NCBI RefSeq assembly: GCF_001514265.1
Contig: NZ_KQ948992.1
Location: 424,086 to 488,085 of the forward strand
Direction: 5' to 3'
Length of the DNA stretch: 64,000 nt
Source of the DNA: Streptomyces resistomycificus
Lineage (GTDB): Bacteria > Actinomycetota > Actinomycetes > Streptomycetales > Streptomycetaceae
Of the stretch, positions 8,903 to 17,050 are shown one piece after another; position 1 is the stretch's first letter, and each line of letters starts with the position of its first letter. Made by a program: the position numbers and the translations under genes. The notes under the pieces were generated by a model. That model saw nothing but the letters and a program-made list of their open reading frames with translations. It made no database searches and had not been told where the DNA came from.

Positions 8903-10228
8903 TTGAGCAGCGCCGCGCCCCACCCCGCCGGCCACGACCAACTCTGGTCGGTGGACGAGCACCTGGAGGACATCCTCGCGACCGTCCGCCCCCTCGAACC
9001 CATCGAGCTGCAACTCCTCGACGCCCAGGGCTGTGTCCTGGTCGAGGACGTCACGGTGCCGGTCTCCCTGCCCCCGTTCGACAACAGCTCCATGGACGGG
9101 TACGCGGTGCGGGTCGCGGATGTCGCGGGCGCGAGCGAGGAGTTCCCGGCGTCCCTCGAGGTCGTCGGGGACGTCGCGGCGGGCCAGGCCGACCTGCTCC
9201 ATGTGGGGCCCGGACAGGCCGCCCGCATCATGACCGGAGCCCCGCTGCCGCCCGGCGCCGAGACCGTCGTCCCGGTGGAGTGGACCGACGGCGGCCTCGA
9301 CGAGGGCCCCGTGACCGGGATGCTCGCCCGCGCCCTGGCACCCGAGGGCGCCCAGGGGCATGTGCAGGTCTACCGCCAGGCCGCGGCACGCGCGCACGTG
9401 CGTGCCCAGGGCAGCGACGTGAAGGCGGGGGACCGTGCCCTGGAGTCGGGCACCGTCCTCGGCCCGCCGCAGATCGCGCTGCTCGCCGCGATCGGCCGCG
9501 GCACGGTCCGGGTGCGCCCCCGCCCCCGGGTGGTCGTCATGTCCACCGGCAGTGAACTCGTCCCGCCCGGCGAGGACCTCGGCAGCGGCCAGATCTACGA
9601 CTCCAACAGCTTCGCCCTCACCGCGGCCGCCCGTGACGCCGGCGCCATCGCCTACCGGGTGGGCGCGGTCGCCGACGACGCCGAGACCCTCCGGTCCACC
9701 ATCGAGGACCAGCTGGTGCGCGCCGACCTCATGGTCACGACGGGCGGGGTGAGCGTCGGGGCGTACGACGTAGTCAAGGAGGCGCTGTCCCAGGTCGGCG
9801 ACGACGAGGACGAGGCCGGCGGCGGTGTGGAGTTCCGCAAGCTCGCCATGCAGCCCGGCAAGCCCCAGGGCTTCGGCTCCATCGGCCCCGACCACACGCC
9901 CCTGCTCGCCCTCCCCGGCAACCCGGTGTCGTCGTACGTCTCCTTCGAGCTGTTCGTCCGTCCGGCGATCCGTGCCCTGATGGGCCTGGAGGAGGTCCAC
10001 CGCCCGCGGACCCGCGCCACCCTCACCGCAGACAAGGCGCTGACCTCGCCGAAGGGCCGCCGGCAGTTCCTGCGCGGGGCGTACGCCGACGGCGCTGTCA
10101 CCCCGGTCGGCGGCGCCGGATCCCACCTGGTCGCGGCCCTCGCGCACGCGGACGCGCTGATCGTCGTCCCCGAGGACGTGGAGTCGGTGGAGCCCGGCAC
10201 CGAGGTCGAGGTCGTCCTGCTCGGCTGA
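8903..10228 (+). CDS. glp: Molybdotransferase-like divisome protein Glp (MoeA family)
   Basis: A 441-residue MoeA/gephyrin-E-domain protein, read from TTG 8903 with GAGGAG upstream. MoeA landmarks are LPPFDNSSMDGYAVR, ARIMTGAPLPPGAETVVP, VVVMSTGSELVPPGEDL, MVTTGGVSVGAYD and LALPGNPVSSYVSFE. MoeA inserts molybdate into adenylated molybdopterin. In actinobacteria the copy next to a GNAT gene and a SepX/GlpR-type membrane gene has been described as a gephyrin-like division protein (Glp) that works with FtsZ and the GlpR receptor. The galU-glp-(moaC-mogA)-GNAT-sepX order here supports the Glp name. A cofactor role is not excluded, because moaC and mogA follow directly. Confidence 0.88.
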   Translation: MSSAAPHPAGHDQLWSVDEHLEDILATVRPLEPIELQLLDAQGCVLVEDVTVPVSLPPFDNSSMDGYAVRVADVAGASEEFPASLEVVGDVAAGQADLLHVGPGQAARIMTGAPLPPGAETVVPVEWTDGGLDEGPVTGMLARALAPEGAQGHVQVYRQAAARAHVRAQGSDVKAGDRALESGTVLGPPQIALLAAIGRGTVRVRPRPRVVVMSTGSELVPPGEDLGSGQIYDSNSFALTAAARDAGAIAYRVGAVADDAETLRSTIEDQLVRADLMVTTGGVSVGAYDVVKEALSQVGDDEDEAGGGVEFRKLAMQPGKPQGFGSIGPDHTPLLALPGNPVSSYVSFELFVRPAIRALMGLEEVHRPRTRATLTADKALTSPKGRRQFLRGAYADGAVTPVGGAGSHLVAALAHADALIVVPEDVESVEPGTEVEVVLLG

Positions 10229-10290
10229 GTGCTCCAGGATGGCGGTACCGTGTCGCGCACAACAGGCCCGGACCGGGAGCACCCCAGAGC

Positions 10291-10770
10291 ATGAGTACGC
10301 AGGACCGACTGACCCACATCGACGAGGCGGGCGCCGCCCGCATGGTCGACGTATCCGGGAAGGACGTGACCGCGCGCACCGCCCGCGCCAGCGGCCGCGT
10401 CCTGGTCTCACCCCGTGTGATCGAGCTGCTGCGTGGTGAGGGCGTCCCCAAGGGCGACGCCCTGGCCACCGCGCGGATCGCGGGCATCATGGGCGCCAAG
10501 CGCACCCCCGACCTCATCCCGCTGTGTCACCCCTTGTCGGTGTCCGGTGTGAAACTGGATCTGCGGGTCGCGGACGACGCCGTGGAGATCCTGGCCACGG
10601 TGAAGACCACGGACCGTACGGGCGTCGAGATGGAGGCACTCACCGCGGTGTCGGTCGCCGCGCTCACCGTGGTCGACATGGTCAAGGCGGTCGACAAGGG
10701 AGCGGTCATCACGGACGTCCGGGTCGAGGAGAAGACGGGCGGCAAGTCGGGCGACTGGAGTCGGGCATGA
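10291..10770 (+). CDS. moaC: Cyclic pyranopterin monophosphate synthase
   Basis: This is a 159-residue protein from ATG 10291. It contains LTHIDEAGAARMVDVSGKDVT at the start, the substrate-pocket stretch LIPLCHPLSVSG, and the family's GVEMEALTAVSVAALTVVDMVK with the catalytic Lys region that follows. It catalyses the second part of molybdopterin synthesis, from 3',8-cyclo-GTP to cPMP. The stop overlaps the next start as ATGA, so it is translationally coupled to mogA. A 62-bp gap separates it from glp. Confidence 0.96.
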   Translation: MSTQDRLTHIDEAGAARMVDVSGKDVTARTARASGRVLVSPRVIELLRGEGVPKGDALATARIAGIMGAKRTPDLIPLCHPLSVSGVKLDLRVADDAVEILATVKTTDRTGVEMEALTAVSVAALTVVDMVKAVDKGAVITDVRVEEKTGGKSGDWSRA

Positions 10771-11273
10771 CATATCGCGCACTGGTGGTCACCGCCTCCA
10801 ACCGTGCCGCCGCCGGGGTCTACGAGGACAAGGGCGGCCCGCTGATCGCCGAGGGCCTGCGGCGCTTCGGCTTCACCGTCGAGGGCCCCCAGGTCGTGCC
10901 CGACGGCGACCCCGTCGAGGCCGCGCTGCGCGCGGGCGTCGACGCCGGGTACGACGTGATCGTCACCACCGGAGGCACCGGCATCTCGCCGACCGACCGC
11001 ACCCCCGAGGTCACCCGCACGGTGATCGACCACGAGGTGCCGGGCATCGCCGAGGCCATCAGGGCCTTCGGCCGGGAGAAGGTGCCGACGGCGGCGCTCT
11101 CCCGGGGCCTGGCCGGTGTGGCGGGCGGGACCCTGATCGTCAATCTGCCGGGTTCCACGGGCGGGGTGAAGGACGGGCTGGCCGTCCTGGAACCCCTGTT
11201 GGCGCACGCCGTCGACCAGATCCGCGGCGGCGACCACCCCAGACCCGCCGCCAGTACCGGGGGTGCGAGCTGA
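10767..11273 (+). CDS. MogA/MoaB family molybdopterin adenylyltransferase
   Basis: A 168-residue protein read from ATG 10767, which overlaps the moaC stop. Family motifs are the N-terminal YRALVVTASNRAAAGVYED, the MPT-binding VIVTTGGTGISPTDRTPE, and LIVNLPGSTGGVKDGL near the C-terminus. It adenylates molybdopterin before metal insertion by MoeA-type proteins, so it fits functionally with moaC and glp. A longer in-frame start inside moaC was discarded because it would remove the ATGA coupling and add residues with no homology to the family. Confidence 0.93.
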   Translation: MTYRALVVTASNRAAAGVYEDKGGPLIAEGLRRFGFTVEGPQVVPDGDPVEAALRAGVDAGYDVIVTTGGTGISPTDRTPEVTRTVIDHEVPGIAEAIRAFGREKVPTAALSRGLAGVAGGTLIVNLPGSTGGVKDGLAVLEPLLAHAVDQIRGGDHPRPAASTGGAS

Positions 11274-11293
11274 ACAGCCCATCCTGGCCTGTC

Positions 11294-11908
11294 GTGCTGT
11301 CGGACGGCGACATCGTCCTCCGGCCGATAAAGATGCGCGACCAGCGGCCCTGGCGCGAGGTCAACCGGCGCAACCGGGACTGGCTGCGGCCCTGGGAGGC
11401 GACGATCCCGCCGCCCACGCCCAGCGGGCCGATCGCGCACCGGCCGACCTACCGCCAGATGGTCCGGCACCTGCGGGCCGAGGCGAACGCGGGGCGGATG
11501 CTCCCGTTCGTCATCGAGTACCAGGGGCGGCTGGTCGGACAGCTGACGGTGGCCGGGATCACCTGGGGCTCGATGTGCTCGGGGCACGTGGGGTACTGGG
11601 TGGACGAGTCGGTCGCGGGCCGCGGAGTGATGCCGACCGCCGTGGCGCTCGTCGTGGACCACTGTTTCCGGGCCGTGGGGCTGCACCGCATCGAGGTCTG
11701 CATTCGTCCCGAGAACGGGCCCAGCCGCCGGGTCGTGGAGAAACTCGGATTCCGCGACGAGGGCCTCAGACCGCGATATCTCCACATCGACGGCGCCTGG
11801 CGGGACCATCTCGTCTTCGCGCTCACCGCTGAGGAGGTGCCCGACGGTCTGCTCAGGCGCTGGCAGCGGGCACGGTCCCGCAGTACACCGCACGACAACC
11901 CCGCATAA
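11294..11908 (+). CDS. GNAT family N-acetyltransferase, RimJ/RimL-like
   Basis: About 204 residues from GTG 11294. A CTG at 11270, overlapping the mogA stop, would add eight residues (LNSPSWPV) and is a credible alternative. Motifs include IVLRPIKMRDQRPWREVNRRN, the acetyl-CoA loop region WVDESVAGRGVMPTAVAL and the RimJ-type LHRIEVCIRPENGPSRRVVEKLGF. The family acetylates protein N-termini or small amines. A GNAT gene in this position is a constant part of the galU-glp-sepX/glpR neighbourhood, but its substrate is not known to me. Confidence 0.88.
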   Translation: MLSDGDIVLRPIKMRDQRPWREVNRRNRDWLRPWEATIPPPTPSGPIAHRPTYRQMVRHLRAEANAGRMLPFVIEYQGRLVGQLTVAGITWGSMCSGHVGYWVDESVAGRGVMPTAVALVVDHCFRAVGLHRIEVCIRPENGPSRRVVEKLGFRDEGLRPRYLHIDGAWRDHLVFALTAEEVPDGLLRRWQRARSRSTPHDNPA

Positions 11909-12092
11909 CGCGGAAATGGAATATGTGTTCGAAAATGATCGGCAGATGACCGTCTGAGGGCATTGAATTCGCTACCTCGGCGGCCTGTTGATCGCATCGG
12001 TCACAAAAAAAGCTCGAAATATCAGCCAGATCGTGCGACACACCGGCGCAATTGGCAGATGGCCTCACGCAAACCCCTCTACCGTGTGAGGC

Positions 12093-13352
12093 GTGAGCAG
12101 CAGCGGCCTCATCTACGCAGTCATTGTCGGGGCCTGGGCCGCCTACTTGGTGCCGATGTGGCTCCGTAGGCAGGACGAGCTGAACGAGGCCCGTCCGACG
12201 GAACGCTTCAGCACAGCCATCCGGTTGCTGTCAGGCCGGGCGGGGATGGAGCGCCGATACGCCAAGGACCTGCGGGCGCGCTCCACCGAGGAGGGGGAGC
12301 CCAGCGCCGTCGATCCGGACGCGGTCACCGATTCGGTGGACGTCCGGGCCTTCGCCATGCCCCCGACCCGTCCGCAGACCCAGGCATCCGCGCGGCCGGA
12401 ACAGGCCCGCGAGCAGGTGCGTGAGCCGGCCCGTGACGCCGGACGCGATCCGGCGCGAGAGGGAGTACGTGAACCGGCGCGCGAGCCGGGGCGCGAAGAG
12501 GCGGCCGCGGCGCGCGCATCCGGTGGCGCGCCCGCGCGCAAGCGGGTACCGGCTCCCCGGCGCACGCCCTCGGAGGAGGCGGCCGCAGCGCGCGCCCGGC
12601 GTGTCAAGGTGCTCGCGCGCCGACGGCGTACCACGGTCATGCTCTTCGTCGCCTTCTCGCTCGGCGCGATCGTCGCCGCGGTCGGCGGGCTCGCCTTCCT
12701 CTGGGCACCCGGCGTGCCCGCCGTGCTGCTCAGCGGGTACATCGCGTACCTGCGCTCCCAGGAGCGCCGGCGCTTCGCCTACCAGATGGACCGGCGTCGC
12801 GCCGAAGCCGCCGCGCAGCGACTGCGCGAGCGGGCACGCCAGCCGCGCCGGCGCGCCTCCGCCGACGCGGCCGCCGAAGCAGAGGAGCCGGACGAAGGAC
12901 CCGAGTCGGAGCTGGACCCCGGGCTGTCCGCGCTCGCCGCGGACCGGCGGGCGCTCGTCGAGCAGACCGACCACGCGGAGTGGGTGGACCAGCAGCGCGA
13001 GCGGCAGCAGCGGCCCGGCCACGGCGACAGCTGGGACCCGGTACCGGTGCCGCTGCCGACGTACGTGACCGCCCCGGTCGCTCCGCGGGCCACCTCCGAC
13101 GTGGACCTCGGCGCTCCGGACGCGTGGAGCTCGGCGCGCTCCAGTGCCGTCACGCCCGAGCAGGAGGACCGGCCCGACGCGAGGGACGCCGAAGCGGAGG
13201 AGCAGGCCGCCGACGCGGAGGACAAGCCCGCGACGGGCGGTCGCCGGGGTGGCCGTCGAGCCGCCTCCGCCCGCCGCTCCCGCGAGCGCGGCCGCACCCC
13301 CCTGTTCGACCAGTACGAGGACGGCGACCGGCCGCGAGCCGCCAACGAGTGA
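12093..13352 (+). CDS. sepX: Divisome membrane protein SepX/GlpR
   Basis: This is a 419-residue protein from GTG 12093. The N-terminus GLIYAVIVGAWAAYLVPMWL is one membrane segment followed by RRQDELNEARPTERFS. A long charged, Ala/Arg/Glu-rich and probably disordered region covers residues ~75-170. Two closely spaced hydrophobic segments lie near residues 182-222 (MLFVAFSLGAIVAAVGGLAFLW and PAVLLSGYIAYL). The C-terminal half is low-complexity and charged. SepX is known in Streptomyces as a membrane protein supporting cross-wall formation and sporulation septation. Its corynebacterial counterpart GlpR is the membrane receptor for Glp. Topology and the glp-containing neighbourhood give the call. 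Confidence 0.85.
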   Translation: MSSSGLIYAVIVGAWAAYLVPMWLRRQDELNEARPTERFSTAIRLLSGRAGMERRYAKDLRARSTEEGEPSAVDPDAVTDSVDVRAFAMPPTRPQTQASARPEQAREQVREPARDAGRDPAREGVREPAREPGREEAAAARASGGAPARKRVPAPRRTPSEEAAAARARRVKVLARRRRTTVMLFVAFSLGAIVAAVGGLAFLWAPGVPAVLLSGYIAYLRSQERRRFAYQMDRRRAEAAAQRLRERARQPRRRASADAAAEAEEPDEGPESELDPGLSALAADRRALVEQTDHAEWVDQQRERQQRPGHGDSWDPVPVPLPTYVTAPVAPRATSDVDLGAPDAWSSARSSAVTPEQEDRPDARDAEAEEQAADAEDKPATGGRRGGRRAASARRSRERGRTPLFDQYEDGDRPRAANE

Positions 13353-13433
13353 GCCCCACAAGGCCCTTGCTGACCAGCCGGGAACGGATTTCCAAGCACC
13401 CTGACGGGGATGCTAGAGTTTCACTCGTTGCAA

Positions 13434-13507
13434 GGGCCTGTGGCGCAGTCCGGTAGCGCACCTCGTTCGCATCGAGGGGGCCAGGGGTTCGAATCCCCTC
13501 AGGTCCA
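13434..13507 (+). tRNA. tRNA-Ala (anticodon CGC)
   Basis: The acceptor stem GGGCCTG pairs with CAGGTCC, with one G-U. The anticodon stem CCTCG/CGAGG closes the loop TTCGCAT, so the anticodon is CGC. The T arm AGGGG-TTCGAAT-CCCCT is intact and the discriminator base is A. The CCA end is not encoded. The gene is intact, but a transposon end begins 4 bp after it, and its probable original terminator now lies about 24 kb away at 37704-37737. Confidence 0.95.
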
Positions 13508-13511
13508 CGCA
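13507..13511. repeat. Target-site duplication, left copy
   Basis: ACGCA directly abuts the outer edge of the left 15-bp inverted repeat, and the same five bases in the same orientation abut the right one. The first A is the last base of the tRNA gene. Confidence 0.75.
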
Positions 13512-13526
13512 GGGCCGTTCGCGGGT
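13512..13526 (+). repeat. Left terminal inverted repeat of the island
   Basis: GGGCCGTTCGCGGGT reads inward here and is matched base for base in inverted orientation at 37680-37694. A near copy of its core, CGGTTCGCGAG, follows at about 13538-13548 and could be a second transposase binding site. Confidence 0.78.
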
Positions 13527-13543
13527 TAGCCCGGGAACGGTTC

Positions 13544-13586
13544 GCGAGATCCCGATCAGACGGTCACCGTCGGGTCGGGATCTCGC
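13544..13586. terminator. Hairpin at the left end of the element
   Basis: GCGAGATCCCGA and its exact complement TCGGGATCTCGC form a 12-bp stem. The loop contains a nested 5-bp stem (GACGG/CCGTC). It lies 36 bp after the tRNA, inside the element, and may now terminate tRNA transcription. About 180 bp between it and the DDE gene hold no gene I can support. Confidence 0.6.
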
Positions 13587-13763
13587 CGTTTCAGGCGTAG
13601 TTAGTACGCAAGTCTGCCCACTTGCTCGCTGGGGCGACGCCCTTCGGGCGGCGGGTCGGGATCGGCGGTGGAGATGCGGGCATGCCGCGGGGACCGCGGG
13701 CGTGGGGCCGTGTGCCTGCGGTCTCGTGGCTCGTCGATCTTCAGATGTGGTCCGGCCAGCCGG

Positions 13764-15515
13764 TCACGGGCTGCGGCTTATGGCACCGCCAGTGGGCTCG
13801 GACGCTCCCGGACCCGCCGGGTAGGGGATGAGGACTTCGTCGGCCTCCAGGTCGAGGACCGTGCGGGCGCAGTCCTTGCTGGCCCTGCGGAAGCGTTCCA
13901 ACTCGATGATGTTCTCGACCATCACCGTGATCGCCGCCAGGAGGCTCTGGGCGACCCTCCCGCGGGGCTGCCGCTTCTCACGGGCGTGCAGGGCCGCGTC
14001 GACCGATTTGAGGCGTCCGTTCCCTCCTTCGATGTGGGATCGCAGCGTCTGGTAGGCCAGGGCCCAGGACGTGCTCTGCCAGGGCAGGTCCTGCCTCATG
14101 CGCGGCATCACGTGCACCTGCACCGTGACGGAGGACTGGTCGCAACACTTGGGTCGTTCCCCGAAGGGCACTTTCGGGACCGTGACCTTCGGCCGACCCG
14201 CGGGGTGGGCCAGGCGACTGCGGGGATCCTCGAGGTCGATGACGGCCGGCGCCTGTGTGCTCTTGCGCGAGCTGCGCTGTTCCCGCTCCGCGGCCCAGGC
14301 GCAGTTGAGCTTCGCCGCAGGGCAGGAGTAGCGCTCGTTGCCCCGATCGTCCGCTGTGGCCTTGCGGACGAGCGCGTAGGACTCGACCTCTCGGAGCTGC
14401 TCCCGCAGCGGGATGCGCTCCCGCTCGTTCTTGGCGTCCCGGATGCGTTGGTAGAGGTCGAGCAGGGGACGGGGCGTCCGGGGGCAGAAGAGGCGCCCCG
14501 CTTTGGCGATGGCGCCCTGGTGGTGACCCTCGAAGCCGACCTGGTCCTTGGTGAGGTCGAGCACGGGCATGAAGCCGAGGGCGCGCAGGGGCTGGTGGAA
14601 GTCCTGGGGGTAGAGCTTGGTGTAGGCACGGTCGGCTGCGGCGAAGCCGCGCACGTGGGTCAAGCGGGAGAGGATCATGCTGACGTAGTGGGCATGACGT
14701 CCCATGTCCTTCTGCGGCGTGTGCAGGACCATGCCGAGGGTCAGCTGCGGGTAGCGCCCGGCCCGTCCGGGATCCGCGTGGGCGGCGATGGCCAGTGTGG
14801 CGCTGTAACCGAACTCCCTGTCCCCACCCCCCTTGTAGTGCCAGTTGGCGCTCGCCTCGAGGGAGGAACGCTTGCGCGTGTGGGGGCGGGCCCAACTCGG
14901 CACGGCCGTCGTGTCGATGGCGATGTCACCGTGCCAGTGGCGCATCAGTCCCTTGGTGAAGGCGATGCGGACCGGTGTGGTGACCAGCCGGTTGGCGAGT
15001 TCTTCGAGACGGCGCAGTGCGGGCTCGCTCGCGGGGCCGTTCCAGGCGTCGGCGACCCTGCGGCCCTCGGCCCGGGACAGACGGCTGCGCCGCTCGTGCG
15101 GGACCGGGTCGAAGATCCTCACCAGGCGGCTCCACGCCCGGTGGAAGCGGTTGTACAGGGCGTTGACCGCGTCCTGGTCCTCGATGTCACAGGCGGGCAC
15201 GCCCAGTTCGGTGCGCAGACGGTCGCTGATGCCGAAGGTGATGGTTTCGAAGGCGTCGTCGAGGTTGGTGCTCGCCTTCTCGTAGCAGGCACAGACGAGC
15301 CCCAGCAGCACCAGGCCCACGGGGTACCCCCGAGGTCCGGGGAGGGCTGCGAAACGCTCTTCCACCTCCTCCACGATGCCACTGCGCCGCAGGACGAGGT
15401 GCAGCTTCCTCACGCGTCCGTCGTCCAATTTGGACGGTTCCGGTGAATGCGGGTACGGGCGTCTCGGACGCCCATTGCCTGCCTGGTACCGGGGGTCGTC
15501 CGCCGGGGTCCTCAT
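13764..15515 (-). CDS. DDE transposase-like protein
   Basis: This is a 583-residue protein. The ATG at 15515 overlaps the stop of the upstream recombinase-like gene (ATGA), which fixes the start and implies coupled translation. A DDE triad can be read as Asp201 (IAIDTTAVPSW), Asp295 (GFAAADRAYTKLYP) and Glu496 (LRSHIEGGNGRLKS). The spacing and the RSHIEGGNGRLK helix recall IS1182/IS4-type transposases. A Cys-bearing insert (RYSCPAAKLNC, KCCDQ) separates the second Asp from the Glu. It is the gene nearest the left terminal repeat and is the best candidate enzyme for cutting the element ends. I cannot assign an IS family from sequence alone. Confidence 0.75.
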   Translation of the reverse strand: MRTPADDPRYQAGNGRPRRPYPHSPEPSKLDDGRVRKLHLVLRRSGIVEEVEERFAALPGPRGYPVGLVLLGLVCACYEKASTNLDDAFETITFGISDRLRTELGVPACDIEDQDAVNALYNRFHRAWSRLVRIFDPVPHERRSRLSRAEGRRVADAWNGPASEPALRRLEELANRLVTTPVRIAFTKGLMRHWHGDIAIDTTAVPSWARPHTRKRSSLEASANWHYKGGGDREFGYSATLAIAAHADPGRAGRYPQLTLGMVLHTPQKDMGRHAHYVSMILSRLTHVRGFAAADRAYTKLYPQDFHQPLRALGFMPVLDLTKDQVGFEGHHQGAIAKAGRLFCPRTPRPLLDLYQRIRDAKNERERIPLREQLREVESYALVRKATADDRGNERYSCPAAKLNCAWAAEREQRSSRKSTQAPAVIDLEDPRSRLAHPAGRPKVTVPKVPFGERPKCCDQSSVTVQVHVMPRMRQDLPWQSTSWALAYQTLRSHIEGGNGRLKSVDAALHAREKRQPRGRVAQSLLAAITVMVENIIELERFRRASKDCARTVLDLEADEVLIPYPAGPGASEPTGGAISRSP

Positions 15516-16423
15516 GCCCAACCCCGGAGCATGCGCCTGGTGGCCTCCTCGGTGAGTTTCGGCACCCAGCTCCGGTACGGGGCGAGCCCCGCGGTCGAGC
15601 TCATGCCGGCCGCGGCGGCGACCACGTCCTCCGGGACGCGTTGCCGCAGCAGCTCGACGATCCACGAGCTGCGGAGCCGGGCCAGTTTCAGCTCGGGCAG
15701 GCCGGTCGATCCGTCCTGGGTGCGCTTCACCCAGTTCGTGATCCCATTTTTGGGCTCCGGCGTCTGACGCTGCGGCAGGAAGAGGTAACCGTCGCCCGCG
15801 GACCGGGCACGGTCGGCGAGGACCTGCTCCCACATGGCGCGGCAGACGACGAGGCGGTCACTGCCGGGGACGGCGACCACGACGGTTTCGGAAGGCAGCA
15901 CGGTGACGTGGGTCCCGCGGTCGGCGAGGACCTCCCGGCGCGAGAGACCGCAGCCCGCGCCCAGTGCGAGAAGAGCGAGGGCGCTGCCGCCGTGCGTGCT
16001 GAGCGGTGGCAGGCCCCGCGCCCACATCAAGAAGCGAGCAAGCTCGGGGGGCGTGTAAGGAGCGGGGCGTTGCCGCGAGGCACGCAGCTTCGGTGCGGGT
16101 TGCTGGCCGGTCTCAAGCCACAGGAGCGCTTCCCGGACCCGCAGGAGGATGCTGCGGTACGTCTGAAGGGTGCTGCCCCTGAGCCCGGGACGCGTGACCA
16201 GGTACCGGGTGATCGTTTCGGGGGCGAGCCAGGTCAGCGGATCGCGGGCGAGACCGGCGCGCTCGGCGAACGTCGCGAGGCCGGACAGCACCAGCATCAC
16301 CTTCGGCACCGTATACGGGACCGAATCGCATGTCGCAGCGGCCACCATGCGGACGCCGTCGGCGACCAGGGGCCATTCCGCCGGCTCTTCCAGCGGCCGG
16401 TAGCCGAGGATCGCGCCGCTCAC
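15512..16423 (-). CDS. Degenerate tyrosine-recombinase-like protein
   Basis: 303 residues from GTG 16423 with GGAGAGG close upstream. The N-terminal half has a phage-integrase SAM-like layout (LAPETITRYLVTRPGLRGSTLQTYRSILLRVREALL). The C-terminal half has the catalytic fold, with GCGLSRREVLADRG at the first-Arg position, RLRSSWIVELL at the second-Arg position (Arg251) and GLAPYRSW with the candidate nucleophile Tyr283. The usual His before the second Arg appears to be missing, so activity is doubtful. It may act as a DNA-binding partner of the transposase encoded by the next, overlapping gene. The 20-bp palindrome 31 bp upstream is the likely control site. Confidence 0.7.
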   Translation of the reverse strand: MSGAILGYRPLEEPAEWPLVADGVRMVAAATCDSVPYTVPKVMLVLSGLATFAERAGLARDPLTWLAPETITRYLVTRPGLRGSTLQTYRSILLRVREALLWLETGQQPAPKLRASRQRPAPYTPPELARFLMWARGLPPLSTHGGSALALLALGAGCGLSRREVLADRGTHVTVLPSETVVVAVPGSDRLVVCRAMWEQVLADRARSAGDGYLFLPQRQTPEPKNGITNWVKRTQDGSTGLPELKLARLRSSWIVELLRQRVPEDVVAAAAGMSSTAGLAPYRSWVPKLTEEATRRMLRGWA

Positions 16424-16453
16424 ATCCCTCTCCAAAGGAACACACCACGAGAC

Positions 16454-16473
16454 GTGGCTATACAAGTAGCCAC
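16454..16473. promoter_or_regulatory. 20-bp palindromic operator, copy 1
   Basis: GTGGCTA-TACAAG-TAGCCAC has perfect 7-bp arms. It lies between the divergent recombinase-like (16423) and HTH (16517) genes. An almost identical site, differing at one spacer base, is at 18317-18336. The arm and spacer pattern suits a GntR/HutC-type dimer. Confidence 0.75.
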
Positions 16474-16516
16474 CTTTGTCGTGAGTGTGCACTTCGACAG
16501 TCAGGAGCGCATCCTC

Positions 16517-16834
16517 ATGACCGGAGGACGGGGCCGCAGCGTGGCGCCGCGGGAACTGGCCACGGACCCGGAGAACTGGCCCGACGCGGTGATCCCCAAT
16601 CACCCCCAGGCCAGGGTGGTCCAAGCCATCGCGAGGTCGCTGGCCAGGCACGTCAACCAAGAGGGTCTCGGTCTCCGCCGCGTCGCTGCACTCAGCGGAG
16701 TGAATCGACAGGCCATCGCGAACTTGTTGGTCGGCGACAGTTGGCCCGACGTGGCCACGCTGAGCCGGTTGGAGGACGGACTCGGAATCGGTCTGTACCC
16801 GGGTTCGTCGGGACCGGGGTCTCGACATTGCTGA
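16517..16834 (+). CDS. Small HTH (XRE-like) DNA-binding protein
   Basis: 105 residues from ATG 16517 with AGGAG 10 bp upstream. The core GLRRVAALSGVNRQAIANLLVGDSWPDVATLSRLEDGLGI is a Cro/C1-type helix-turn-helix. It diverges from the recombinase/transposase pair and shares the 16454-16473 operator region, so it may regulate transposition. MADS loci elsewhere carry an HTH gene called mad1. This is one candidate for that role, but it is separated from mad2 by two other genes and oriented away from the transposase, so I do not name it so. The C-terminus ends abruptly after YPGSSGPGSRHC. Confidence 0.65.
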   Translation: MTGGRGRSVAPRELATDPENWPDAVIPNHPQARVVQAIARSLARHVNQEGLGLRRVAALSGVNRQAIANLLVGDSWPDVATLSRLEDGLGIGLYPGSSGPGSRHC

Positions 16835-17050
16835 ACCTCCCGCTCGCCGGCGCTTCTGTACGCAGGCAGGGTGAAATCGGCCCAGCACGCCCTCCGCGTG
16901 GCCCAGTGGTGGGTTACGCTCCGAGGGCATGCTGAAGCCCGTTGCAGGTCTCACGTGCACCGGTGCCGCTGAGCTTCCACCTCGGCGGCACCACTTATTT
17001 GTCCGACTGCCACGTCAGTCGCCTGCGCGACGTCGTCCTTCAAGTGACCC

